A DNA stretch of 64,000 bases from Bog-756 sp963734395 (GTDB taxonomy: Bacteria; Actinomycetota; Acidimicrobiia; Acidimicrobiales; RAAP-2). The DNA lies in contig CAVTGY010000007.1 in assembly GCA_963734395.1 (NCBI GenBank), positions 186,001-250,000 on the forward strand. The letters run 5' to 3'. The notes under the pieces are model-generated. The model made no database searches. It worked only from the letters and a program-made list of their open reading frames with translations, and was not told the origin of the DNA. A program made the translations under genes and the position numbers. Positions 8,817-17,933 of this stretch are shown here, piece after piece; positions within the stretch are counted from its first letter, which is position 1, and each line of letters opens with the position of its first letter.

Positions 8817-11573
8817 TCAGATCGCCCAGGGGTCGGGCGAGGCAGAGTCGATGCCGTAGCGATCGATCGCCTCGCTGACGGCGCCGGGGTGCGGGGCGCC
8901 CTCTCCTTCCAGGGCACTGAGGACGGCCACCACCACATGTGCGGCATCCACCTCGAAGAATCGGCGGAGGACGCTCCGGGTGTCCGAACGCCCGAATCCA
9001 TCGGTGCCCAGCGAGGTGAAGTGCCGCGGCATCCAGCGTGCGACCTGGTCGGGAACCGACCGCATGAAATCGCTTACCGCCACGATCGGTCCCCCTGAGG
9101 CAGCCAGTTGTTCGGTGACGAAGGGCACCCGTGGGGGCGTACCCGGATGAAGGCGGTTCCAGCGCTCCGAGGAGATGGCGTCTTCCCTCAGTGACTTGTA
9201 TGAGGTTACCGACCACAGGTCGGCCTCCACCCCCCAGTCGACCGCCAGAAGCCGTCGGGCCTCGGCGGCCGCCTGCCATGCCGACCCCGAGAAGAGGATG
9301 GTGGCCTTGGCCGCCGTACCCCTGGCGACGGCGGATCTCTGCGCCTCCGCTCCCTGATCAGCCTGATCGGCATCGTCGGGGGTGTATCGGTAGAGGCCCT
9401 TGATGGTGCCGAGTCGTATCCGTTGGGCCTCCTCGGGGTCGGAGGGGAGCGCCGGCATCGGGTAGTTCTCGTTGTAGAGCGTCAAGTACCAGTACCGATC
9501 CTCTGGTCCGGGCCCGGTCATCCGCAGAATCCCGTCCTCGATGATGGTCGCCACCTCGTAGGAGAAGGCGGGGTCATAGGCGGCGACGCTGGGAACGGTC
9601 GAGGCCAGCAGCAGAGAGTGGCCGTCTTGGTGCTGGAGGCCTTCACCGTTGAGGGTCGTCCGACCGGCGGTGCAACCCAGGAGAAATCCGCGGCCGCGCA
9701 CATCGCCGAGGGCCCAAAGCAGGTCACCGACCCTCTGGAAACCGAACATCGAGTAGAAGAGGTAGAACGGGATCATGGGCTCGCCCCAGGTGGCATACGA
9801 CGTGGCCGCCGCGGTGAACGCGGCCAAGGAACCTGCTTCGCTGATCCCTTCCTGGAGTACCTGGCCGGAGGAGCTCTCGGCATAGTGGAGGGCCAAGCCG
9901 GCATCCACCGGCGTGTAGCGCTGCCCCTCGGGGGCGTAGATCTGTACTTCGCTGATCAGGGATTCGAGCCCGAAGGTGCGGGCCTCGTCCGACACGATGG
10001 GGACGACGCGTCTCCCGATGGCGGGCTCTCGGACCAGCGACCGCAACAGTCGGGCGAAGGCCATGGTGGTGGACACGGGCTGGCGGCTGGAACCGGCCAA
10101 GAGATCGGCGAACACCGCCTTGTCCGGTGGGGGAAGGGGTCGGGAACGGTCCACTCGGCTGGGCAGCGGCCCGCCCAGCGCCTGCCGGCGCTCGGCCAGA
10201 TACCGGGCGGCCTTCTCGTCCGGGGCCGGCCGATAGTAGGGAGGAAGATCGGCGTCGAGGTCCTCCTCGGCAATCTCATCATGGAGGAATAGCCGGTTGC
10301 GCAGGGCGAGAAGCTGGCTCTTGGTCATCTTCTTGATCTGGTGGGTGGCATTGCGGGCCTCTATCTCCGGGCCGAGCGTCCATCCCTTGATCGTCTTGGC
10401 CAGAATGGCGGTCGGAGCGCCAACGTGTTCGGTGGCTGCCTTGTAGGCCGCGTAGAGCTTCCGGTAGTCATGGCCCCCGCGGGGAAGCGATTGCAGCTCT
10501 TCGTCGGAAAGGTGGGCGACCAGCTCGGCCAGGCGCGGGTCGGGGCCGAAGAAGTGCTCTCTGATGTAGGCACCCGATTCGGTGGCGTACTTCTGGAACT
10601 CGCCGTCGACGGTCGAATTCATCTTGTTGAGCAGGACCCCCTCGACATCCTTGGCCAACAGCTCGTCCCAGGTTCGCCCCCAGATCACCTTGATCACGTT
10701 CCAGCCGGCCCCCCGGAACAGTGCTTCGAACTCCTGGATGACCTTGCCATTTCCCCGCACAGGGCCGTCGAGTCTCTGGAGGTTGCAGTTGACCACGAAC
10801 ACCAGATTGTCGAGGTGCTCGCGCCCGGCCATGCCCAGAGCACCGATGGTCTCGGGCTCGTCGAACTCGCCGTCCCCGACGAAACACCAGACCCGGCTGT
10901 CCGAGGTGTCGACCATCCCACGGGCGTGGAGGTAACGACTGACGTGGGCCTGGGCTATGGCGTTGAGCGGTCCGAGCCCCATCGAAACCGTCGGGTACTC
11001 CCAGAAGTCGGGCATCAACCGCGGATGTGGGTAGGAGGAGAGTCCCTGGACGCCCACCTCGAACCGGAAGTTGTCCAGCTGCTCCTCTGACAGCCGTCCC
11101 TCGACGAAGGCCCGGGCATAGATACCGGGGGAGGCGTGGCCCTGGAAATAGACCTGATCGCCCGGGAGCCCATCATCCTTTCCTCGGAAGAAATGGTTGA
11201 ACCCCACCTCGTAGAGGGAGGCGGAGCTGGCGTACGTGGACAGATGGCCACCGATGGCCTCAGATCGGACGTTGGCCCTGACCACCATCACCGCCGCGTT
11301 CCAACGGATGAAGGCTCGGATCCGGCGTTCGAGATACTCGTCCCCGGGGAACTCCGGCTCCTCGTCGGAGGGAATGGTGTTGACGTAGGGAGACGACACG
11401 GTGGCCGGGAAGTCAACGTGCTTCTGGCCGGCCCGCTCGAGGATCCTCATCAGCAGGTAGCGGGCCCGAGTCCTGCCGTGGTCGTCCACCACGTCGTCAA
11501 AGGCGTCAAGCCACTCCGACGTCTCGAGGGGATCGGAGTCGGGTAGTTGGTGGCTCACTCCATCGAATAGCAC
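8817..11573 (-). CDS. aceE: Pyruvate dehydrogenase E1 component, homodimeric type (AceE)
   Basis: ThDP-dependent E1 that decarboxylates pyruvate and transfers the acetyl group to lipoyl-E2. About 918 aa when started at GTG 11573, just before conserved VLFDGVSHQLPDSDPLETSEW; an upstream in-frame extension to 11705 would run into the rnhA promoter region and looks non-coding. The ThDP motif is GDGEFDEPETIGAL...NCN, and the long single-chain layout is that of E. coli/actinobacterial AceE rather than E1alpha/beta. E2 and E3 candidates lie 3-6 kb away on the other strand. It is divergent from rnhA. Confidence 0.93.
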   Translation of the reverse strand: MLFDGVSHQLPDSDPLETSEWLDAFDDVVDDHGRTRARYLLMRILERAGQKHVDFPATVSSPYVNTIPSDEEPEFPGDEYLERRIRAFIRWNAAVMVVRANVRSEAIGGHLSTYASSASLYEVGFNHFFRGKDDGLPGDQVYFQGHASPGIYARAFVEGRLSEEQLDNFRFEVGVQGLSSYPHPRLMPDFWEYPTVSMGLGPLNAIAQAHVSRYLHARGMVDTSDSRVWCFVGDGEFDEPETIGALGMAGREHLDNLVFVVNCNLQRLDGPVRGNGKVIQEFEALFRGAGWNVIKVIWGRTWDELLAKDVEGVLLNKMNSTVDGEFQKYATESGAYIREHFFGPDPRLAELVAHLSDEELQSLPRGGHDYRKLYAAYKAATEHVGAPTAILAKTIKGWTLGPEIEARNATHQIKKMTKSQLLALRNRLFLHDEIAEEDLDADLPPYYRPAPDEKAARYLAERRQALGGPLPSRVDRSRPLPPPDKAVFADLLAGSSRQPVSTTMAFARLLRSLVREPAIGRRVVPIVSDEARTFGLESLISEVQIYAPEGQRYTPVDAGLALHYAESSSGQVLQEGISEAGSLAAFTAAATSYATWGEPMIPFYLFYSMFGFQRVGDLLWALGDVRGRGFLLGCTAGRTTLNGEGLQHQDGHSLLLASTVPSVAAYDPAFSYEVATIIEDGILRMTGPGPEDRYWYLTLYNENYPMPALPSDPEEAQRIRLGTIKGLYRYTPDDADQADQGAEAQRSAVARGTAAKATILFSGSAWQAAAEARRLLAVDWGVEADLWSVTSYKSLREDAISSERWNRLHPGTPPRVPFVTEQLAASGGPIVAVSDFMRSVPDQVARWMPRHFTSLGTDGFGRSDTRSVLRRFFEVDAAHVVVAVLSALEGEGAPHPGAVSEAIDRYGIDSASPDPWAI

Positions 11574-11714
11574 GGTTCCATGCTTCCACCGCTCGGGTCC
11601 TTGGGGGAAGTCATTGGTGGATCTTCGGCCCCCGGCCAAGGGATTCGGCGCACAATTCCGCGCACCATGGGGTCCGTGCACCACGGTGCCGGGTGCAGCG
11701 GGCATGCTGTTCTG

Positions 11715-12164
11715 ATGAGCTCAGACTCGCCAACCGGAGAGCCGATCACTGTGGTGTACACCGACGGGGCGTGCCGGGGGAACCCCGGACCCGGAGGATG
11801 GGCCTGGGCAGTGGACGGCGGCCCGTGTGACAGCGGGAGTGAGCCCCAGACCACCAACCAACGGATGGAGGTGACCGCGGTGTTACGCGCCCTGGAGGCC
11901 CTCCCCGGCCCCCTTCTCGTGGTCAGCGACTCGACCTACGTCGTCAACTGCTTCCACCAGAAATGGTGGGCCGGGTGGGAGCGGCGTGGCTGGCGCAATA
12001 CCCAGGGGAAGCCGGTGGCCAACCAGGATCTCTGGCGCCAACTGCTCCCGCTGGCGCTGGATTCGGACCGGCCGGTCAGCTTCGAGTGGGTCAAGGGGCA
12101 CTCGGGGGACCGTATGAACGACGTGGTTGATCTGTTGGCCACCGAGGCCGCCGGACGGAGGTAG
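11715..12164 (+). CDS. rnhA: Ribonuclease HI
   Basis: A 149-aa RNase HI that cleaves RNA in RNA-DNA hybrids. The carboxylate active site is complete: D17 in VYTDGAC, E52 in QRMEVTA, D72 in VVSDSTYV and D139 in MNDVVDLL, with the handle region WAGWERRGWRNTQGKPVAN present. ATG 11715 is chosen because conserved sequence starts at ITVVYTDG; the longer frame from 11580 would overlap the aceE promoter and is not family-like. It stands alone between aceE and an SDR gene. Confidence 0.92.
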   Translation: MSSDSPTGEPITVVYTDGACRGNPGPGGWAWAVDGGPCDSGSEPQTTNQRMEVTAVLRALEALPGPLLVVSDSTYVVNCFHQKWWAGWERRGWRNTQGKPVANQDLWRQLLPLALDSDRPVSFEWVKGHSGDRMNDVVDLLATEAAGRR

Positions 12165-12239
12165 GGCGGCGAGACGGATGCCGTCAAGTCGATCGGTGCC
12201 GCTTTTGGCTCCGGCTCTGCCCTCCCCTAACCTGCGGGC

Positions 12240-13007
12240 ATGGAGATCAAGGGAAGCACCGCAATCGTCACCGGAGGGGCATCGGGCCTCGGGGAGGCCA
12301 CCTCCCGAAAACTGGCCGCGGCCGGGGTTCGGGTCACCGTGTTCGACCGTAACGAGGAGCGGGGCAAGGAAGTCGTCGGTGAGATCGGGGCCAATGCCAA
12401 TTTCATCGGGGGCGATGTCACCGTGCCCGATGATTGCCAGAAGGCGGTCGACCAGGCTGCCGAGGGTGGCAACCTGCGCATCGCGGTCAACTGCGCCGGC
12501 ACCGGTTGGGTGGGGCGGGTGATCAACCGCGATGGCTCGCCGCATGACCTCGCCCCGTTCCAGTTCATCCAGAATCTGAATGTGATCGGGACCTTCAACG
12601 TGATGACCAAGGCAGCCTCGGCCATGGCCACCGTCGAGCCCCAGGCCAATGGAGAGCGCGGCATCGTGGTCAACACCGCATCGGTGGCTGCCTTCGACGG
12701 CCAGATCGGACAACTGGCCTATTCGGCGTCAAAGGGGGCCATCGTGGGCATGACCCTGCCGGCGGCCAGGGACCTGGCGGTCGTCGGGATCCGGGTGCTG
12801 GCCATCGCCCCCGGGTTGTTCGACACCCCTCTTTTGGCCATGTTGCCGGACGAAGCCCGTACCGTTCTTGCCGAATCGGTGAACTTTCCCAAACGCCTCG
12901 GCAACCCGGCCGAATTCGGCGACCTGGTGATTCAACTGGCCACCAACAGCTACCTGAACGCCGAGGTCATCCGGCTCGATGGTGGGATCCGGATGCCACC
13001 CAAATAA
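12240..13007 (+). CDS. SDR family dehydrogenase, 3-hydroxyacyl-CoA dehydrogenase type 2-like
   Basis: Classical short-chain dehydrogenase of 255 aa. The NAD-binding glycine motif is TGGASGLGEAT, followed by VNCAGTG and the active site with S in NTASVAAFDGQ and YSASKGA (Y-x3-K). The IAPGLFDTPLL and FPKRLGNPAEFGDLV segments resemble HSD17B10-type enzymes that oxidise 3-hydroxyacyl-CoA, so fatty-acid or branched-acyl oxidation is likely. It ends 14 bp before the ABC transporter gene on the same strand. Confidence 0.87.
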   Translation: MEIKGSTAIVTGGASGLGEATSRKLAAAGVRVTVFDRNEERGKEVVGEIGANANFIGGDVTVPDDCQKAVDQAAEGGNLRIAVNCAGTGWVGRVINRDGSPHDLAPFQFIQNLNVIGTFNVMTKAASAMATVEPQANGERGIVVNTASVAAFDGQIGQLAYSASKGAIVGMTLPAARDLAVVGIRVLAIAPGLFDTPLLAMLPDEARTVLAESVNFPKRLGNPAEFGDLVIQLATNSYLNAEVIRLDGGIRMPPK

Positions 13008-13021
13008 TCCCAGCGAGCACA

Positions 13022-14014
13022 ATGACCTCCACCGTCACCACCCCACAGGGGGAAGAACCTACTTCGAGCACCGCCATCATCCGAACCATCGGGCTGACCA
13101 AGGTCTACCCCGGATCGGAACTGGCCGCGGTGGACGGGCTCGACCTCAACGTCGAGCCCGGTGAGATCTTCGGGCTGCTCGGACCCAACGGAGCCGGGAA
13201 GACCACCACCGCCGGCATGCTGACCACCCGGGTCATCCCCACCGCCGGTCGAGCATTCGTGGGCGGCATCGATGTGGTGGCCCATCCCGCCCTGGCCAAA
13301 CAGATCATCGGGATCGTCAGTCAACAGAACACCCTGGACCGACAGCTGACCGTGTGGGAGAACCTCTATTTCCACGGGCGCCTCTTCGGCATTGCCGCCC
13401 GCGAATCCCGCCGGACGGCCACCGAGTTGTTGGTCCTGTTCCAGTTGGACAAGTGGTCTGACGCTTCGGTCTACGCGCTGTCGGGGGGTATGGCCCAGCG
13501 ACTGATGGTGGCGCGGGCCATCTTCCACCGGCCGGCCGTCCTGTTCCTCGATGAACCGACTGCCGGACTCGATCCCCAGAGTCGGCTCGCCCTTTGGGAC
13601 ACCCTGCGCGAGCTCAACGCCCAAGGCCAGACCATCATGCTCACCACCCACTACATGGAGGAAGCCGACCAACTGTGCGGTCGGGTGGCGATCATGGACC
13701 GTGGGAAGATCCTCGCCCTCGATACACCCGGTGCCCTGAAACAGGAGGTTGATGCCGACACCATCGTGACGGTCACCGCGTCAGGAGATCCGGATGCGCT
13801 GGCCGGCGTCCTCGCCGACCGGGTGCCTGGTGTCACCCGGACACGACCCATCGAGGGGGGCGTGGAGCTGCACGTCATGGGAAATGACCGACTGCTGCCC
13901 AAGGTGCTGGCGGCCGCAGAGGATGCTGGGTTCCCCGTGCTCGACCTCTCGGTGACCGAACCCACGCTCGAGACGGTGTTCATCAATCTGACCGGCAAGG
14001 AACTGAGGGACTGA
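13022..14014 (+). CDS. ABC transporter ATP-binding protein, DrrA-like
   Basis: ATPase of an ABC-2-type exporter, 330 aa. It shows Walker A GPNGAGKTT, Q-loop VSQQNT, signature LSGGMAQRL, Walker B VLFLDEPTAGLD and H-loop TTHYMEEAD. A C-terminal ~90-residue domain after ALDTPGALK is typical of drug/lipid exporter ATPases (DrrA/NodI group). The stop overlaps the start of the permease gene (TGATG), so the two form one unit. Substrate unknown. Confidence 0.9.
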   Translation: MTSTVTTPQGEEPTSSTAIIRTIGLTKVYPGSELAAVDGLDLNVEPGEIFGLLGPNGAGKTTTAGMLTTRVIPTAGRAFVGGIDVVAHPALAKQIIGIVSQQNTLDRQLTVWENLYFHGRLFGIAARESRRTATELLVLFQLDKWSDASVYALSGGMAQRLMVARAIFHRPAVLFLDEPTAGLDPQSRLALWDTLRELNAQGQTIMLTTHYMEEADQLCGRVAIMDRGKILALDTPGALKQEVDADTIVTVTASGDPDALAGVLADRVPGVTRTRPIEGGVELHVMGNDRLLPKVLAAAEDAGFPVLDLSVTEPTLETVFINLTGKELRD

Positions 14015-14892
14015 TGACCAGGGTGGAGGCCAGTTCGCCGATCAGTGTGGGGACCAGTCCCACCCGCTCTGCTGTCGATGCCGGGCGCATCGCCCTCTGG
14101 GCGCTGATCCTCCGAGACCTGGTGGTGGTGCGCAAGCACCTCATCGAATTCGTGGTGAGGGTGCTGGTCCAACCGTTCCTGCTCTGCTTCGTCTTCCTCT
14201 ACGTGTTCCCCAAGATCGGCCAGGCGGTCGGGGGCAGTGGGGGCCCGGAGGCGGAGTCGGCTTTCGCCACCTTGCTGGTGCCTGGCGTTGTGGGGATCTC
14301 CATCCTGTTCCAAGGGGTGCAGTCGGTGGCGCTGATCATGTCCCAGGAGTTCGGCTTCACCCGCGAGATCGAGGACCGGGTGCAGGCCCCATGTCCCATC
14401 TGGCTGGTGGCGATGGCCAAGGTCCTCTCCGGCGCAGTGCAGGGTTTGATCTCGGCGATCATCGTCCTGCCCATCGCGTCGGTGGTCCACGCCAAAGGTG
14501 TCGAGGCACACCTCAACCTGCACTGGTGGATCATCGTGACGCTGGTTCCCCTGGCCTGCGTCACCATGGCGTCGTTGGGTCTGCTGCTCGGGACCAGCTT
14601 CGAGCCCCGCAACATCGGATTGATGTTCGGGTTCATCATCCTTCCGGTGACCTTCCTCGGAGGGACCTACTACGCGTGGACCCGTCTGGCACCCGTCGCG
14701 GTAGGTGGCTGGCCGTGGCTCCAGACCTTGGTGCTTGTCAATCCGCTCATCTACGTCAACGAGGGGATGCGGGCGGCCCTGACCAACGCCCCCCACATGC
14801 ACCTCTACGTGATCTATCCGGCGCTGACCGGGTTTCTGGCGCTCTTCTTGGGACTCGGACTGCGGAATTTCCGGAGACGGGTGCTGTCCTGA
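14014..14892 (+). CDS. ABC-2 type transporter permease, DrrB-like
   Basis: Membrane partner of the preceding ATPase, 292 aa. Six hydrophobic segments can be counted, for example FLLCFVFLYVFPKIG, TLLVPGVVGISILF, LISAIIVLPIASVV, WWIIVTLVPLACVTMASLGLLL, GLMFGFIILPVTFLGG and LYVIYPALTGFLALFLGLGL. Conserved ABC-2 features such as QEFGFTREIEDRVQAP (cytoplasmic coupling region) are present. It is probably an exporter of a hydrophobic compound. A 77-bp gap separates it from lpdA. Confidence 0.88.
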   Translation: MTRVEASSPISVGTSPTRSAVDAGRIALWALILRDLVVVRKHLIEFVVRVLVQPFLLCFVFLYVFPKIGQAVGGSGGPEAESAFATLLVPGVVGISILFQGVQSVALIMSQEFGFTREIEDRVQAPCPIWLVAMAKVLSGAVQGLISAIIVLPIASVVHAKGVEAHLNLHWWIIVTLVPLACVTMASLGLLLGTSFEPRNIGLMFGFIILPVTFLGGTYYAWTRLAPVAVGGWPWLQTLVLVNPLIYVNEGMRAALTNAPHMHLYVIYPALTGFLALFLGLGLRNFRRRVLS

Positions 14893-14969
14893 ACCCGGTC
14901 GTCACGAGATGGGGCGACCGATAGGGCAGATAGGCTGGACACTGTTGACGTCGACTGACCGAGTACCCG

Positions 14970-16494
14970 ATGGAGGTGGTTCCCACGGCATCCGAAGCTC
15001 CCACCCAGGCAGGATCATCGGGGGAAGTAACCGGGGGGGTTCAGGAGGAGACGGCAGGGGCTGACCGCAGGACGGCATTCGACGTGGTCATCATCGGCGG
15101 CGGCCCGGGCGGGTACGCCACTGCCCTGTACGGCGCCGCTGCCGGACTGTCGATGGCCATCGTGGAGATGGACAAGGTGGGGGGGACCTGCCTGCACCGG
15201 GGGTGCGTGCCGGCCAAGGAGTTCCTCGAGACCGCGGCGGTCTATCGGACGGTCAACGATGCGGGAGAGTTCGGGATCAACGCCGGCGGGAAAGACTCCG
15301 GCCCACCTTCCCTCGAGTTCTCGGTGAGTCAGGCCCGCAAACAGTCGGTGGTGGATCAGCTGTTCAGGGGCCTGGCCGGACTGTTGAAGGGCCGTGGCGT
15401 CGACGTGTTCACCGGGAGTGGGACCCTACTTCCCGACCATCGGGTGCGGGTCACCGGCACCGACGGCGCGACCACCGAGATCGCCGGCACTGACGTCGTG
15501 TTGGCTGCGGGCTCGGTCCCCCGGACCATCCCCGGCTTCGAGGTGGATGGTGAGCTGGTGATGACCTCCGACGAGTTCTTGGATCTCGAGGACCTGCCCG
15601 ATTCGGTGGCCGTGGTCGGCGGAGGTGCCATCGGGTGCGAGTTCGCCTCGCTGTTGAGTGATCTGGGGACCGAGGTCACCGTTTTCGAGGCGTTGCCGGC
15701 CATCCTGAACGGCTGCGACGAAGATGTGGTGAGGACCGTCGCCCGGTCGTTCCGGAAACGGGGCATCGAGGTGAAGACCGCGACCCAGCTGCAGGGGCAC
15801 ACCCCCGACCCTTCGGGCAACGGGACCACCGTGTCCTACGGCGACGGCGAGAAGCTGGCGGTAGGCGCGGTGGTGGTATCGGTGGGGCGGCGCCCCCGCA
15901 CCGAAGGCCTTCTGGCACCGGGAACCGAGGTGGAGATCGACGAACGCGGCTTTGTGGTCGCAGATGAACGAATGCGCACCCACGCCGAAGGGGTGTGGGC
16001 GGTGGGTGACGTGGTGGCCGGTACCCCTCAGCTCGCCCACGTCGGATTCGCCGAGGGCATCGTGGTGATCAAGGGGAATTCTGGGCGAGCCGGTCGTTCC
16101 CGTCGACTACGACCGGGTGCCCTGGGCCATCTATTGCCATCCCGAAGTGGCTTTCGCCGGGCTGACCGAGGCGGCGGCCAAGGAGGCCGGATTCGACGTG
16201 GTGGTCAAGAAGGACCCGTTCGGGGGGAACAGCCGGGCCCGCATCATTGGGGATACCGAAGGTCTGGTCAAGATCGTGGGGGAGCGGCTTCCCGACGGGT
16301 CGACCGGAAGGATCCTCGGGGTTCACATGGTCGGTCCCTGGGTGACCGAGCAACTCGGAGCCGGGTACCTGGCGGTCAACTGGGAGGCGACCGCCGACGA
16401 CGTGGCCCAGTTCCTGCAACCGCACCCATCCCTGTCGGAAACCTTCGGCGAGACCATGCTGGCGTTGACGGGAAGGGGGCTTCACCTTGCCTGA
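14970..16494 (+). pseudogene. lpdA: Dihydrolipoyl dehydrogenase (E3), interrupted by a frameshift
   Basis: FAD-linked E3 that reoxidises dihydrolipoyl-E2. The first frame has FAD motif GGGPGGYA (about 43-50), the redox disulfide GGTCLHRGCVP (C74/C79), the NAD motif VVGGGAIGCEFA and AEGVWAVGDVVAGTPQLAH. After AEGIVVIKG (about 16074) the frame fails, and the downstream frame continues with ILGEPVVPVDYDRVPWAIYCHPEVAFAG through the dimer domain to HPSLSETFGE (catalytic His-Glu). One extra A in GGGAATTCTG at about 16075-16078 explains the break. There is a ~36-residue N-terminal extension before FDVVIIGGG, so the start may lie further in. The E2 gene overlaps its end. Confidence 0.88.
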
Positions 16495-17893
16495 CGTGAC
16501 CATGCCGCAGCTCGGTGAGACCGTGACCGAGGGAACCATCACCAAGTGGTACAAGGCGGTCGGGGACCAGGTGTCCCGGGACGAGCCGCTCTTCGAGGTG
16601 TCGACCGACAAGGTCGACTCCGAGGTGCCGTCGCCGGCCGAGGGAGTGTTGACCGCGATACTGGTGGAGGAAGGTGACACCGTCGACGTGGGGGTGACAC
16701 TGGCGGTGATCGGCGATGAATCCGGGTCCAACGGCACCGCCCCGGCCCCGACCGCCACCGAGGTGCATCCGGAGGCGACAGCCGCCCCCGAGCCGCCCCC
16801 CCCGCCCCCGCCACCATCTGCGCCCTCGTCTCCACCGCCCTCTTCGGCGCCACCGCGCTCATCACCACCGCCCCCACCGTCATCGTCACCACCGCCACCA
16901 CCGTCATCGTCACCACCGCCGTCACCGACCCAGGGCCTGGTTCTCTCCCCGGTGGTTCGCAAGCTGCTCAACGAGCACGACATCGATCCCTGGTCACTCA
17001 CCGGTACCGGACTGGGGGGTCGGATCACCCGGAGTGACGTCGATCAGGCCATCGCCCGACGGTCGCAATCGAGTCAACCCGATGCTGCCGGGGAGCCGGC
17101 GGCAGTGCCGAGTATCGCAGAGCGTCCGCCGGTACGACCGGTGCGCACCTCCGGGGAAGTCCGAGCTCCGGCCGCTTCCTCAGATGACGAGATCGTTCCC
17201 TTCACCAACATCCGGCGTCGCACCGCCGAGCACATGGTCCGTTCCAAGGCGACATCCGCCCACACCCTGATGGTCAAGGAGATCGACTACGAGAGGGTCG
17301 AGCAAGTCCGTCGCGTCCACGGTGATCGATTCAAGACCGAAGAGGGCTTTGGTCTCACCTATCTGCCGTTCGCGGCTAGTGCCGCGGTTGAAGCCTTGGC
17401 CGACTTCCCTCACCTCAACTCCTCGGTGGGCGACGACACGCTGATCATCCACCATCACATCAACCTCGGGATCGCCGTCGACCTCGACAACCAAGGTCTC
17501 ATCGTCCCGGTCGTGCACAACGCAGAGGAGCTCAATCTTCGGGGGATGGCCCGACGCATCCGGGACGTCGCCGATCGTGCGCGCTCCAAGCGGCTGAGCC
17601 TCGACGACATCAGCGGCGGTACCTTCTCCATCACCAACGCCGGGCCGTACGGCACCTTGATCACCGGGGCCATCATCAATCAGCCACAAGTGGCGATCCT
17701 GTCCACCGACGGTGTGGCCAGAAAGCCGGTAGTGGTGGAATTGCCTGACGGAACCGAGTCGATCACCATCCACTCGGTCGGACTGGTGGCGATGTCATTC
17801 GATCATCGGGCCGTCGACGGCGCCTATGTGGCCAGATTCCTGGCCCGCCTGTCGGAGATCCTCAATGACCGCGACTGGGCCGGGGAGCTCTAG
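16487..17893 (+). CDS. Dihydrolipoamide acyltransferase (E2) of a 2-oxoacid dehydrogenase complex
   Basis: Core E2 of 468 aa with one lipoyl domain (residues 1-78, lipoyl lysine K42 in TDKVDS), a very long Pro/Ser/Thr linker (about 80-148), an E3/E1-binding domain (about 150-187, LSPVVRKLLNEHDID) and a catalytic domain ending in FDHRAVDGAYVARF (active-site His and Asp). The TTG at 16487 is chosen because AAGGGGG lies 7 nt upstream and it overlaps the lpdA stop by 8 nt. It could serve pyruvate, 2-oxoglutarate or branched-chain dehydrogenases; presence of lpdA and lipBA around it and aceE nearby favours a pyruvate or shared E2. Confidence 0.88.
   Translation: MPDVTMPQLGETVTEGTITKWYKAVGDQVSRDEPLFEVSTDKVDSEVPSPAEGVLTAILVEEGDTVDVGVTLAVIGDESGSNGTAPAPTATEVHPEATAAPEPPPPPPPPSAPSSPPPSSAPPRSSPPPPPSSSPPPPPSSSPPPSPTQGLVLSPVVRKLLNEHDIDPWSLTGTGLGGRITRSDVDQAIARRSQSSQPDAAGEPAAVPSIAERPPVRPVRTSGEVRAPAASSDDEIVPFTNIRRRTAEHMVRSKATSAHTLMVKEIDYERVEQVRRVHGDRFKTEEGFGLTYLPFAASAAVEALADFPHLNSSVGDDTLIIHHHINLGIAVDLDNQGLIVPVVHNAEELNLRGMARRIRDVADRARSKRLSLDDISGGTFSITNAGPYGTLITGAIINQPQVAILSTDGVARKPVVVELPDGTESITIHSVGLVAMSFDHRAVDGAYVARFLARLSEILNDRDWAGEL
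16770..16935. repeat. Proline-codon repeat encoding the E2 linker
   Basis: Iterated CCACCGTCATCGTCACCACCG-like units in one frame give runs of PPPPSSSPPPPPSSSPP. Such mobile linkers let the lipoyl arm swing. The unusual purity suggests expansion by slippage. Confidence 0.7.
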
Positions 17894-17933
17894 GGCGAGA
17901 CCGTGTCCGGCCGGGGTTGGTGACCGATCACCG

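Noticed and set aside
14896..14920. CGGTCG...CGACCG hairpin after the ABC permease as a terminator
   Set aside because: The 6-bp stem has a 13-nt loop and no T-run; the next gene follows on the same strand, so evidence is too weak.
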